Assembly (NCBI RefSeq): GCF_040183065.1
Contig: NC_091118.1
Location: 205,932,186 to 205,996,185 of the forward strand
Direction of reading: 5' to 3'
Origin: Periplaneta americana
Lineage: Eukaryota; Arthropoda; Insecta; Blattodea; Blattidae
DNA length: 64,000 nucleotides
Numbering within the stretch: the first letter of the stretch is position 1; each line of letters opens with the position of its first letter. Positions 27,188 to 41,920 of this stretch are shown one piece after another. The notes beneath the pieces are model-generated. The model did no database searches. It was not told where the DNA came from and saw nothing but the letters and a program-made list of their open reading frames with translations. Made by a program: the position numbers and the translations under genes.

Positions 27188-28300
27188 CAGGGACATCAAT
27201 TTATTTTTACTTCAATTTTTATTATACCTGAGTTTTTTTTAATGTACTTCACTTCCACCCCTTCTACTAATGACATTCCAACTGTCCTGCACACAGAACC
27301 AAGATCGCAGTGAGTTAGTGAGTGTAGTCTGTTTCAGAAATATGTTCGCGTTTTGCAGTGACGAAAGAACTTTCAATATTGAATCATGTTTTCGCACAGG
27401 TACTGTCATCCGTTTGCCTACGTCGCATCCCGATTTTCCCCACTTGCTTCTGCTCGCCCCTCTGTAAGAGCTAGCGGCTGGGCTATCTTAGCTCTTTTCT
27501 GAGAACATTAATTTCTGTTAGGAATTGGACATCTACTTAATATTATATAATTGTTCAAAATAACTTATATAAAATGGCCTTGTTGAGTAATCAACTGTCA
27601 CGTGATTTTCCCCCTTTCTACGATCCTGCGACATAACCACTTGGACGGACAATAGATAGCTTGTCTAAATAATTTTATCTGTGCGGGTCGGGCAGAAGTG
27701 AAGATTGAATTTATAGTACGTAAGGTACTCTTTTATAGAGTAGGTATAGAATTATTTCAACATGAGTTACTAGTACGAAGGACGAAACTGGTAATAATTG
27801 GAATTAGATACAATAGTCTATTGTGCGATAATATACACAAAAGAACTGAAGCCTGTATCGAAATAAACGGCCACCATTTTCAAAAATGTGTTTAAATGTC
27901 CCTATTATGATTATTTTTCAATTTAACTTCATTCTCTATATTGTAGCTAATGTGTTGTAACAGTATAATATACACTGCATAATGAATACGTCCGCATGGA
28001 TAACTCCGTTCGTGAGTAAAAACACTCTTTGTTAATACTGTACTGTATTTTGATTAAACAAAAACCTAATGAAAATTATCAAACTCAAAATTGCGATATT
28101 TCCTAGTTTACGTAAATGGATGAAATACTTTTCTTCCCTCCCGTACCCAGTAAAGTGATTTGTTTGTATTTTACTCCAGTATCATCGAACTCCAGTCGTG
28201 GAAGGGGGTAGCAATTGGTGTTCCGGTTCTCGATCCGTTAATTCAAAGGTATAGCCAGGTTAACATTAAAAATGTTAGTAGAAATAAAATGATGTCCCTG
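27188..28300 (+). mobile_element. TA-flanked inverted-repeat transposon, left copy
   Basis: The ends are CAGGGACATCAATTTATTTT and the inverse of CAGGGACATCATTTTATTTC, with TA on each side (27186-27187 and 28301-28302). It holds a 65-codon frame (27698-27895) that is also present, nearly unchanged, in the right copy, but no recognisable transposase. Size and TA duplication suggest a non-autonomous Tc1/mariner-type element. Confidence 0.75.
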
Positions 28301-28732
28301 TACTTCATAATATTCGCACAGTAAATGTGCTGAAAACACGAGTTCGAGTCCCTATGCCGGAGAAAATTTTTCTCTGTTTTATTCATCCTTCATCATGAAA
28401 TCTATCGTTTTCCATCGTACATAAACTAATGGTATCAATAGAATTATTAGACATTATATTATCGACACAGTTATGTAACTGAAGCGTCTCACTTTTCAGT
28501 AGCAGTAGCCTATATACAGTATGGTCTGCCTTAATGTGACATTAATATTAGATGACAGAGCTATGGAACTTCCGTAAGAAAAAAAATAATAACAATAACT
28601 GCTCCGTGTCATGGCAAGCCAAACGTATGCCGTGTTACAAAGCTCGTAGCTTAGAGCACGCACGGTTTTAATTTCACAAAGCTGCTGTAAGAATCTAATA
28701 AATACAATAAATGTGTGCGAGGTAAACTTCTA
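28301..28732. other. Spacer between two facing transposons
   Basis: About 430 bp of AT-rich sequence; no gene is visible. It would form the loop if the two flanking elements paired. Confidence 0.5.
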
Positions 28733-29842
28733 CAGGGACATCATTTTATTTTTACTAACATTTCCAATATTAACCTGGCTGTACCTTTGGATCAACAATT
28801 AAGAACCGGAAACACCGTTTGCTACCCCCTTCCACGGCTGGAGTTCGATGATACTGGCGTAATATACAAACAAATCACTTTACTAGGTACAGGAGGGAAG
28901 AAAATTAGTTCATCCATTTACGTAAACTAGAAAATATCGCGATTTTGAGTTTGATAATTTTCATTAGGTTTTTGTTTAATCAAAATACAGTACAGTATTA
29001 ACAATGAGTGTTTTACTCACGAACTGAGCTGTCCATGCGGACGTATTCATTATGCAGTGTATGTTATACTGTCTAGAGCACATTAGCGTACAATATAGAG
29101 AATGAAGTTAAATTGAAAAATAATCATAATATGGACATTTAAACACATTTTTTAAAATCGTGGCCGTTCATTTCGATACAGGCTTCAGTTCTAATCTTCA
29201 TATTATCGCACAATAGACTATTGTATCTAATTCCAATTATTACCAGTTTCGTCCTTCGTACTAGTAACTCATGTTGAAATAATTCTATACCTACTCTATA
29301 AAAGAGTACCTTACGTACTGTAAATTCAATCTTCACTTCTGCCCGATCCGAAAAGATGAAATTACTCAGACATGCTATCTACTGTCCGTTCAAGTGGTTT
29401 TGTCGCAGGGTCGTAGAAAGGGGGGGGAAATCACGTGACAGTTAATTACTTAACGAGGCCCTTTTTTAAGTTATTTTAAACACTTGTATAATATTACTTA
29501 GACGTCCAATTCCTAACAGAAATTAATGTTCTCAGAAAAGAGCTAAGACAGCCCAGCCACAGCATTTACACAGAGGCGAATAGAAACAGGTGGGGCAAAC
29601 CGGGATGCGACATAGGCAAATGGAAAATGATGCAATATTTAAAGCCCTTTCATCACTGGAAAAGGCGAACATATTTTGGAACGCACTGTTTACTATGACC
29701 GTAAGGCTACTATGACTGTAGATGCGGTCATGGATCTGTGTGGAGGACGGTTGAACTTCATTAGTAGAAGGGGTGGGAGTGAAGAACATTCAAAAACTCA
29801 GGTACAATAAAAAATTGAAGTAAAAATAAAATGATGTCCCTG
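28733..29842 (-). mobile_element. TA-flanked inverted-repeat transposon, right copy (inverted)
   Basis: Same family as the left copy but in the opposite orientation; 1110 bp against 1113 bp. It is flanked by TA (28731-28732 and 29843-29844) with CAGGGACATCATTTTATTTT ends. The 65-codon frame (29336-29139, minus) differs from the left-copy frame at only a handful of residues. No transposase was recognised. Confidence 0.75.
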
Positions 29843-29844
29843 TA

Positions 29845-30190
29845 TAACAGACCAATCCTTTCAGGGCTTGTTTTACTGTAGCATTCTGCGTGCGGGAACT
29901 ATAATGTCATGTAAGTAATACAAACATGGTAATCGATCAGTAAGTTGGTATGAAATGGAAGAACTTCATCCCACATAATTCGACGATTTATCAGCGATCA
30001 GCGTTACACCGGCATGTTGAATACGTCATCAAGTTTCGAGAATTAAACTACAGTTGAATGCTGAATTTGCAAAACGACTTAAGTCCCTACAAGTAGTTTT
30101 GAGAAATTTAAAGAAAACTGTTTTTGGCCTCGCTGAACCATATATTGTTACAATATATTTTTTTTATATGTAAGAGAAAAATTTGTAGTG
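29845..30190. other. No supported gene
   Basis: No frame, RNA gene or repeat end was recognised. Confidence 0.4.
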
Positions 30191-30345
30191 TTAATAGTAC
30201 ATTATGCAACGAGCCTATAATGATAGTAATTAAGACGCGAGTATGTTTGTTTATGAAACGAGCGCAAGCGAGTTTCATAATTTTAATACGAGCGTCTTAA
30301 TTACCATTATAGGCAGGTTTCATACGACTTTTTATGCTCGACCAT
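30191..30345. repeat. Nested inverted repeat (MITE-like hairpin)
   Basis: CCTATAATGATAGTAATTAA (30214 on) pairs with the inverse ending at 30313, with a small internal difference. Inside it TATGAAAC and GTTTCATA (30252-30279) enclose a GCGCAAGC core. An outer pair, ATGCTCGACCAT (about 30335-30346) and its inverse (about 30766-30777), suggests a larger element reaching about 30783. Confidence 0.55.
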
Positions 30346-30837
30346 ATTTCTAACTTGAAATTATTCAGAAGTATTCATATTATTCTTATATGACTGAGCA
30401 GCGGAACTGACCTTGTGCAATACCTCGTAAATTGTGAGATGTGCGCAGACGCGAAAGTATTGATTTTTTCCGAGGCCGAATGTCATTGACCTTCACAGAG
30501 AATAAGATGAACATTAGTCTGATATAACCTGGAAATTGATTTAGAATTGAAAAACGAGATGACAAATTGAATTTATTTGAATATTATTGACTATTAACGC
30601 TAATTATTATAGTAACAGACCTTCTGCGACAGTATTGGATTTCCAGTCTCCGTGACGTTTCCCTCGTTGTCTTTCGATTGCATATCCGAGAATAATCGAA
30701 AACCTGAACTTTAATGACATGCATTAAAGGACTGCTACCAGGTGTATAATTACTACATTTCGGCATGGTCGAGCATAAAAATTCATACTTTTGTAGCCTA
30801 CTCTTCTTCAGGTCGTAAAAATTTAATTATATTCAGG
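30346..30837. other. Possible body of the hairpin element
   Basis: No gene is supported. The 60-codon minus-strand frame ends at the outer inverted repeat and is not recognisable. Confidence 0.35.
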
Positions 30838-30885
30838 ACTCATTCATTCATTCATTCATTCATTCATTCATTCATTCATTCATTA
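30838..30885. repeat. (ATTC)n microsatellite
   Basis: About 11 pure ATTC units. On the minus strand they form the (GAAT)n tail of the SINE that follows. Confidence 0.9.
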
Positions 30886-31215
30886 TATTCCATATATCTT
30901 ACATGAGCAATGAAGCTTTAAGATGTGGAACAAGTCAAAATTTTACACTGTTACAATTACAATTTTTACAAATTTTTACAATATTTTACAATTTTTACAG
31001 TTTTATAATTTAGTAATTTTCTACAATGATGAGGTGAGGTCCGAGGATTCGCCAAAAATTACCCGGCATTTGCCTTTTGGTTGGGGAAAACCTCGGAAAA
31101 CCCCCAACCAGGTAATCAAATCAAAGGGGTGAAATGAAGTGATGCCGAGGACTCGCCATAGAACATCCGGCTTCAGTCCCACGGCTAGGGAAAACTGGGG
31201 GGGGGGGGTTGGGGA
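30886..31215 (-). mobile_element. SINE, 5'-truncated copy (same family as 61552-62012)
   Basis: It shares the segments CTTACATGAGCAATGAAGCT, TTAAGATGTGGAACAAGTC and TACCCGGCATTTGCCTTTTG with 61552-61870 and in the same order. The tRNA-like head seen at 61930-62012 is lost. The tail is (GAAT)n on the minus strand. Confidence 0.7.
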
Positions 31216-31720
31216 GACTGCAAATTAACTCCAATTCTCCATCATAATTATTAGGTTACTGACACATAAACATGTTTAACTAAATGTATTTATACCAAAA
31301 TCATAAAATAACCTTATTGCAATTGTTGATCAACATTATTTTGAACAATTCTTTTAAACACAAGAGCACAGATATCTGATGGAGAAAAGTACGATATTGA
31401 AGAAATGTTTCTGGGCACTTATTGCCATTAAGAATTTGATTAGTGTGTTGTTGTTATTTTGTCCCTGACAACTGTCGCGAAACAACCACAGTTCTTTAAT
31501 GTAATGGATGTGACACAGTTATCGAAGTAGTGTGCAGGAGAAAATTACATACCTCACTAAGACTTTTCTTGGTCTGTCTCATGGTAGACACAAAAGGAGA
31601 TTTCACTAGTTTTCATGTTGTGCACAGATATAGCTGGGAAGGTGAGTTGGCGATAGTAGTACATATCCTGAACTGGTGTTAGGCAAGCATACATTTTTCA
31701 TGTAGTCAAATGTCACAGCA
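31216..31720. other. No supported gene
   Basis: Nothing recognised before the long simple repeat. Confidence 0.4.
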
Positions 31721-31723
31721 AGA

Positions 31724-34654
<2,931 letters not shown>

Positions 34655-35019
34655 GATGCTTAACTATGCTCCATTTTGAACTACTTTTTACTTCAGCTAC
34701 AAGTTTAGCACGATTACTAAGCATATTGCTTTTCATTTTCATGCTCTGTTCTTCAAACGTAATGAATTTTCTCAACTAAAGAATTACCAATGACAACAGA
34801 AAAAAACATTTTGTTTGCTGATTGTATAATTATGACAGATTTTGTTTCTGGGCCTAAACATACAGTATATCAATCAGAAGTACAACATTCATGATATAAT
34901 GTTAATTTTTTCATACTTCTCAATTCCTGACGTTGTTCAGTGTCAATGACATGAATAGAAAGGAGCTGTAGTGAAATAAAACTGGATAGACCGCAGCAGC
35001 CAAAAAGCCCTGGATCCCT
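34655..35019. other. No supported gene
   Basis: AT-rich sequence between the simple repeat and LINE B copy 4. No feature recognised. Confidence 0.4.
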
Positions 35020-35034
35020 ATTACAACAGGCGGA

Positions 35035-35502
35035 TTTACTTACAAATGGCTTTTAAGGAACCCGAAGGTTCATTGCCGCCCTCACATAAGCCCGCCATCG
35101 GTCCCTATCCTGTGCAAGATTAATCCAGTCTCTATCATCATATCCCACCTCCCTCAAATCCATTTTAATATTATCCTCCCATCTACGTCTCGGTCTCCCC
35201 AAAGGTCTTTTTCCCTCCGGTCTCCCAACTAACACTCTATATGCATTTCTGGATTCGCCCATACGTGCTACATGCCCTGCCCATCTCAAACGTCTGGATT
35301 TTATGTTCCTAATTATGTCAGGTGAAGAATACAATGCGTGCAGTTCTGCGTTGTGTAACTTTCTCCATTCTCCTGTAACTTCATCCAGCTTAGCCCCAAA
35401 TATTTTCCTAAGCACCTTATTCTCAAACACCCTTAACCTATGCTCCTCTCTCAGATTGAGAGTCCAAGTTTCACAACCATACAGAACAACCGGTAATATA
35501 AC
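35035..35502 (-). mobile_element. LINE family B copy 4, young 5'-truncated insertion
   Basis: Flanked by a perfect 15-bp duplication ATTACAACAGGCGGA (35020-35034 and 35503-35517). The minus-strand frame is open from the truncation point through VILPVVLYGCETWTL, RLRWAGHVARMGESRNAYR and GRPRRRWEDNIKMDLREVG to the terminal NLRVP. The open frame and intact duplication mark this as the youngest LINE B copy here. It lacks the palm and endonuclease and is not functional. Confidence 0.9.
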
Positions 35503-35787
35503 ATTACAACAGGCGGACACTCAAGATTATTAATAAAAGTATGTTAATATTGGAAACATCTCATTACCGAAATGACTAGTATGATTTGAATAAATACAGC
35601 ATGAATACCAGATGATAACACGCAAACATTCGTTCCTTTAGTAACGATTGAAAATATCTATCCACATTCGGTTAGAAACGAACAACGCAACCAGTATTGC
35701 AATCCATGAGATTAAAAGACGCACTGTCTTTACCCCACAAACTTGCTGTAGGAATCTACCTATTGCTTACAATAGACAGAAACTTTC

Positions 35788-35797
35788 TATAACAGAG
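35788..35797 (+). promoter_or_regulatory. Conserved TATAACAGAG block upstream of IR gene 1
   Basis: The same 10 bases lie 51 nt before the proposed ATG of the second IR gene; here the gap is 50 nt. It may be a TATA-like element or a conserved part of the 5' end. That is inferred from position and identity only. Confidence 0.5.
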
Positions 35798-35847
35798 CGC
35801 AATGCTTCCAGATTTTAATTAGCTGTAATATTGCGCAATTGGAAGTT

Positions 35848-35854
35848 ATGTCAG
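35848..35854 (+). CDS. Ionotropic receptor gene 1, proposed 7-nt coding exon 1
   Basis: ATGTCAG is followed at once by the consensus donor GTAAGT (35855). The exon leaves one base of the third codon, which matches exon 2 at 37141 (acceptor TTGTTTGCAG, two bases completing the codon). The joined start reads MSVQRKFVLQC and leads into a hydrophobic signal-peptide-like stretch. The same arrangement recurs at 49075 for gene 2, which is why I prefer this start to the near-cognate TTG within the acceptor. No transcript evidence was available. Confidence 0.65.
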
Positions 35855-37140
35855 GTAAGTACAAAATTGCCAGTTCACTGTGTAAGTTGCTATGACATTC
35901 TATAGTATTAGTGGCTTGTGCAGCAAATGCTGCAAACTAAGTTCGTTAGACGTTCAAATAAGAATTTTTCAGATTTATTTTCAATGAAAAATACCAGAGA
36001 TTTTGAAAGTTATTTTCTTCCATAATAATGAAACATACTCCCTCTGAATGTTTTTTTTATGTCAAATACTTTTTCTTGAAGCTATCCACCTTCAGTTTTT
36101 GAATTTCAACGTGAAAACGCAAGTAACAATGTCAGGACGATCAGTGGGTTTTACACGTGGGAATAATGGAATAGCTATTTCAGGTCGTTGTGGATTGTAG
36201 GCGAAAGTTAAAAAAGTCAGGTTTGCTACGCTTTCGAACAATAGACATAGCATCTTGGTATAGCTGCTGCATGTAGAGCTTGAAATGTAGAGGGTGAACT
36301 CATTTTATTCTGCTAAGAGATCTTGCTGAAATGATCCGGAGGCTACAAAATTTTCTAGGCCTCTTATTTTATCAGTAAGTAATATCGTCTTTCCTTAGGA
36401 ACTGTAATTTTTGCGTTCTCTCGAGCCAATACTGAATCTACACCACACCGCCATTAAATATATATAAAAAAGACCCAACCCAACTTGATTAATAACTATA
36501 AAAATATTTGATTTTTAATAATAATGTTATTATCTTACGCAAGTTTTGTAGTTTATATATTAAGATCATGGCATTAACTGTAATAATAATTAATTTCTAA
36601 TGGTAATAATGACATCAAACTACCTCACGTTTTGTAGATTTTAATATCCAATACACAGCTGTACTCAGAAAATTATACACCACAGAATCAGACCTGTAAA
36701 TTATTTTTAATAAGTCTTGAATCTTTTAATAACCAACTGAATTTGAACTCTAAATATGTCAGCAATCCTGCCTTCGTGTAATAGCCTATTGTTTATTGTA
36801 GTGTGTGTTTTGTTTTATTTTGAAATGCAATTAGTTCTCAAAACTGATGAAAGATGGATTTTAGAAAATAGGAAAATTATTTAGGAAAACTGAAATTTCA
36901 CTGAAAACTACTGTTTTTCTGAAAAACTTTGGGTTCCAAGCTTCAAAATGAGGGATCATTTATTAAAATCCGTTTAGCCGTTTTCCCGTAATTTCCATTA
37001 TCAGTTCAAATTACAAATATAGATATTACGACACAAGGTTGAGGAGTGAATTTTGCCCAAAACTTAATTGTTTCTAATTTTTTTCCTTTTAAAGTGGCAT
37101 GAGTCATAAAATTATTTTATACTGTACTCTTTGTTTGCAG

Positions 37141-39158
37141 TTCAGCGGAAATTCGTACTGCAGTGTATCTATCTGCTCATTAAGACTCTAATAATAGATA
37201 CAGCAATACTTCCAAAACAAATGACAGAAGAGGAGGAACACATAGTTCTATGTGTCAAAACTATCAGCAACCAGTACTTTACGCCGCATCGAACTCTGCT
37301 AATTTATACACAGGGTTACAAAACCGAGGAGTCTAATATCACACCAGCGGTAAGCAGATTGCTGTATCTTGAATTTCACGTCACTCAAAGCATTCACAAT
37401 GAACAGAATTTTCCTGTCAAGTTAATGAGTTACCCAGATATGTATTTGCACTTTAGCTTCAACGAGAGCAAGTACAATGACAAACAAGGTAGTTATATTA
37501 TGTTACTGTCAAATGTTTCTGCTGGAGAAGATGCTATGCTTAGAAATTTTGCAAAGCTGCTGCAGATCTTGGCGTCTAGTTCATCATGGAATCCTCGCGG
37601 AAGATTTGCTGTATTTCTTTTATTCCAATCAACGTCGAAAAAGAAACAATGTTCTGTGATAAAGAAGATTTTGCAGGATCTTTGGTCGTATAAAGTGATC
37701 AATGTAGTAGTGGTGATAAAGCAAAGACAAGACATAGTCAGTATGGAAATTGAAGTGTTAAATATCTACACTTGGTTCCCATTTCAAAGTCCAAAAGAGT
37801 GTAAGAAAGTTGAAGATATAGTTTTGCTGGATACTTGGATAATGAATGGAGATGGATGGTTCTTGAAGTCAACAAATCTCTATCCCTCCAAATTCCAATC
37901 TCTCAAAGGTTGTCCTTTGAGAGTCGCCGCAATTGATTATGAACCTTTTGTATACGAGGGATTATACGATTCATCTACAAACACTACTGTGTTTAAGAGC
38001 GGGTGGGAAGTGAGAATATTAGATGTTATTACTGAGAAGTTAAACACATCACCGAAGTTTTTAGAAGTACAAGGATATTTCTACGATGTATTCGATGAAA
38101 ATGGTAGTATTAGTGGATTTACTCGAAATCTCTTATATGACGAAGGTGATTTAGCATTCAGTACATTGTACTTAAGAAATGAATTTTTACAACATGGAGA
38201 TATGACGAAGGTATATTACATGAATCCCTGGAAATGGTACATACCTTGTCCGCAAAAAGTACCACGATGGAAAAGCATCACACGTATATTTTCCTACACG
38301 ACTTGGTTGTTTATGTTCTTAGTGCTTTTCTTAGCAGCAGTGTTTATGCGATACATAGCCAAACTGGTGTTCCTGAAACCCGAGACTCAAAATTACAGTA
38401 CGCTAGTGAACAATATACTAAACGCCTGGGTAGTGGTTCTAGGTATTGGAATTTCTGTGCTGCCACGCTCTGATGCTTTGAGAATTTTCTTCCTGTCTTG
38501 GATTCTGTACAGTTTAGCAATAAACACGATATTCCAAGCTTTTCTCACGTCGTACCTGGTTGACCCTGGGTATGAGGATTATATACGCAGTGTTGATGAA
38601 CTGTTAGCGTCTGGTATGAAATACGGTTTCCAACCTTTCATAGACGAAATCTACTTCCAGAACAACAATGACGACTGGCAGTCTAGGACCATAAGAAAGA
38701 ACAGAATATTGTGTCCGTGTCTCGGTAGTTGTTACAACTGGACTGCCCTGCATAGGAATTTCTCCACTCTTTACGTAGAACTCGGACATCTGCAAAATTA
38801 TATGAAGGGAAGCTTCTTCGATGAATTTGGTCGACCTTTGGTTTGTGAAATCCCAGACAGCACGATGGCTTTTATATTCGTCGGGATGATCACGGCAAAA
38901 GGCAGTCCTTTGTTGGACCGTCTTAACTCCCTCATAGGGACAATAATCGAGTCAGGATTGTTCATGCAGTGGGTGAAAGAGTACTTCGACAGCCTTCAAA
39001 TAAAAGCGAAGTCTTTAGCAATAGAGACACTGTCCAATGAGTACTGCAGTCTGACTTTGGGTTACATGCAAGGTGTATTCTTTCTGTACGGGTTTGGAAT
39101 AGGGCTGAGCGTTTTAGCCTTTATGAGTGAGATTTTATATCGCAACTATTTTAAATAA
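37141..39158 (+). CDS. Divergent ionotropic receptor (IR) 1, main exon
   Basis: Codes for nearly all of a 674-residue protein of the insect ionotropic receptor family, variant glutamate-receptor-like chemosensory cation channels in sensory dendrite membranes. In order: a hydrophobic N-terminus (signal peptide), a divergent extracellular region, the S1 ligand-binding lobe from about residue 262 (CPLRVAAIDYEPFVYE, GWEVRILDVITEKL), TM1 about 383-408 (TWLFMFLVLFLAAVFM), a pore loop (ILNAWVVVLGIGI), TM2 about 450-475 ending SYLVDPGYE, the S2 lobe, TM3 about 648-668 and a short cytoplasmic tail. Several N-x-S/T sites lie in the extracellular parts. The canonical glutamate-binding residues are not obvious, as in most divergent IRs; the ligand is unknown. 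The start is a splice acceptor (AG at 37139-37140); no upstream ATG exists in this exon's frame. It is closely related to the gene at 54920-56943, same strand. Confidence 0.9.
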
Positions 39159-39195
39159 TTGTGACGTAGAATGAAAGTGGATCATGAAGCAAAAG

Positions 39196-39198
39196 TTT

Positions 39199-39270
<72 letters not shown>

Positions 39271-39326
39271 TTCTTCTTCTTCTTCTTCTTCTTCTTCTTC
39301 TTCTTCTTCTTCTTCTTCTTCTTCCC
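39196..39326. repeat. (ATC)n(TTC)n microsatellite, probably the LINE E tail
   Basis: About 23 ATC then about 18 TTC units. On the minus strand this reads (GAA)n(GAT)n directly after the LINE E 3' end. The poly-His and poly-Ile frames over it are artefacts. Confidence 0.85.
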
Positions 39327-40109
39327 TTCAAGAGGTCAAATGGCCTGTTACGATCTCACAGTTGAATTTTCAAACCAGCGCTTTTTTGGGTAACCGAGAG
39401 ATCTTTTCCCGTTTGGACGATAGTAGAGCATGACTTTTGGGATTCTATCTCTATGCATGCGATGCAGATGATTTATCCAGTTGTTCTGATAATGTTTTAA
39501 GTGATTAATTACAGGTTCTACTTATAATTCTTCCATTACTTCTTCATTGCGTTTGTGATTCCATTTCGTATATCCCGCTGTATATCTCATAAATTTCATT
39601 TCATTAGCCGTTATTCTGCTTTCGTCTTTCTTCCTCAATGTCCATGCCTCGCTGCCGTAACAAAGTACAGGTCTCGCCAAGGTCTTGTAAAGGAGAATTC
39701 GAGTATGCCTTTATACTAGGGAAGGTTTCATAATGGTGTTAATTATTCCCATTGTTTTGGTGTATTTAGAAATTTTCTGTGAAATGTCTACTTCATCGAA
39801 AAAGATAGGCCTAATGTGTATCCGAGATATGTATAATAATTTATCCTTTCCAATATTTTTGAATCTAAACATATTTTGCTAGGCACAGGGTATTTTCCGC
39901 AGAAGGCCATAATTTTAGTTTTTTTCTTTATAGATTTTCGTATCATATTTAATTCCAATTTTGTTAGAATTAAAAATTGAACGTTGTAATTCATCTTCTG
40001 AGGATACCACCAGAGCTAAATCGTCTGCAAAAAGTAATGAATCTAGTTGTAAATGTCTATTGAGTTGTATATATCCATGAGGCAATTGTTTCATTCTCTA
40101 ATTATTTGA

Positions 40110-40150
<41 letters not shown>

Positions 40151-40628
40151 CAACGGTGAAAGGCCGCAAACTTGCCTTACTCCTGTATGAATTTCTGTCC
40201 AATGCGATAATTTATTGTCACACCTTACTGCAATTAGATTTGTTTTATAGATATTGCATATGTTTGCTGTAAGTTGTTGTGCAACATGGTCTGTGGCTAA
40301 CACATTTAATAATTTATTTCTGTGTACTCTATCAAATGCTTTTTCCAAATCAATGAAAGCAATATGTGCAAATCAAGATTTTCAGGTATAACTCCCTGCA
40401 AAGTTGATTTGAATAATTTCGAGGGAAAAATTGTTCCGGGGTCGGGCATCGAACCACAGACCTCAAAGTGGGCTGACAACCGTCAAGCAACCAACTTCGA
40501 GTGCACACTAACTCCGTGTGACTTAAATTGTGGTTTTCTGTTAAAGAACAGTCACGTGTATTATGCAAATCAAGATTTTTAGGTATAACTCCCTGCAAAG
40601 TTGATTTGAATAATTTCGAGGGAAAAAT

Positions 40629-41566
40629 TGTTCCGAGGACGGGCATCGAACCCAGGACCTTTGGTTTAACGTACCAACGCTCTACCAACTGAGCTACCCG
40701 GGAACTCTACCCGACACCGATCCAATTTTTCCCTCTATATCCACAGACCTCAAAGTGGGCTGACAACCGTCAAGCAACCAACTTCGAGTGCACACTAACT
40801 CAGTGTGATTTAAATTGTGGTTTTCTGTTAAAGAACAGTCACGTGTGCTATGAAAATCAAGATTTTCAGGTATAACTCCCTGCAAAGTTGATTTGAATAA
40901 TTTCGAGTGAAAAATTGTTCCGAGGCCGGGCATCGAACCCAGGACCTTTGGTTTAACGTACCAACGCTCTACCAACTGAGCTACCCGGGAACTCTATCCG
41001 ACACCGATCCAATATTTCCCTCTATATCCACAGACCTCAAAGTGGGCTGACAACCGTCAAGCAACCAACTTCGAGTGCACACTAACTCCGTGTGATTTAA
41101 ATTGTGGTTTTCTGTTAAAGAACAGTCACGTGTATTATGAAAGTCAAGATTTTCAGGTATAACTCCCTGCAAAGTTGATTTGAATAATTTCGAGGGAAAA
41201 ATTGTTCCGGGGTCGGGCATCGAACCCGGGACCTTTGGTTTAACGGACCAACGCTCTATCAACTGAGCTACCCGGGAACTCTACCCGACACCGTTCCAAT
41301 TTTTCTCTCTATATCCACAGACCTCAAAGTGGGCTGACAACCGTCAAGCAACCAACTTCGAGTGCACACTAACTCCGTGTGACTTAAATTGTGGTTTTCT
41401 GTTAAAGAACAGTCATGTGTATTATGCAAATCAAGATTTTCAGGTATAACTCCCTGCAAAGTTGATTTGAATAATTTCGAGGGAAAAATTGTTCCGAGGC
41501 CGGGCATCGAACCCAGGACCTTTGGTTTAACGTACCAACGCTCTACCAACTGAGCTACCCGGGAAC
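40629..41566 (-). other. Four tRNA-like heads in the SINE array
   Basis: Minus-strand tRNA-like segments at 40629-40705, 40916-40992, 41203-41279 and 41490-41566. Each has an A box (TAGCTCAGTTGGTAGAGCG) and a B box (GGTTCGATGCC), an anticodon arm TTGGT-ACGTTAA-ACCAA (loop triplet GTT) and acceptor ends GTTCCCG/CGGAAC with one mismatch. C occupies the U33 position, arguing against use as a translating tRNA. The leftmost unit (about 40431) has lost the tRNA body. Confidence 0.75.
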
Positions 41567-41844
41567 TCTACCCGACACCGATCCAATTTTTCCCTCTATA
41601 TCCACAGACCTCAAAGTGGGCTGACAACCGTCAAGCAACCAACTTCGAGTGCACACTAACTCCGTGTGACTTAAATTGTGGTTTTCTGTTAAAGAACAGT
41701 CACGTGTATTATGCAAATCAAGATTTTCAGGTATAACTCCCTGCAAAGTTGATTTGAATAATTTGAAGTTGGTTGCTTGACAGTTGTCAGCCCACTTTGA
41801 GGTCTGTGGATACAGAGGGAAAAATTGGATCGGTGTCGGGTAGA

Positions 41845-41920
41845 GTTCCCGGGTAGCTCAGTTGGTAGAGCGTTGGTACGTTAAACCAAAGTCCCGGGTT
41901 CGATGCCCGGCCCCGGAACA
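41845..41920 (+). other. tRNA-like head of the inverted terminal unit
   Basis: Same tRNA-like sequence as the array units but on the plus strand, with one base missing in the variable region (CCAAAGTCCC in place of CCAAAGGTCC). It is followed by the SINE tail and the target duplication. Confidence 0.75.

Noticed and set aside
37131-37140. TTG at 37131 (and 54886) as IR translation starts
   Set aside because: They are near-cognate codons within or before splice acceptors. The ATGTCAG exon gives a better and shared model.
39196-39326. Poly-His, poly-Ile and poly-Phe proteins
   Set aside because: Translations of the (ATC)n(TTC)n microsatellite.
40350-41746. Five similar ~93-codon frames as a tandem gene family
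   Set aside because: Each frame lies antisense across the same SINE unit including its tRNA-like head. Periodicity reflects the 287-bp repeat.
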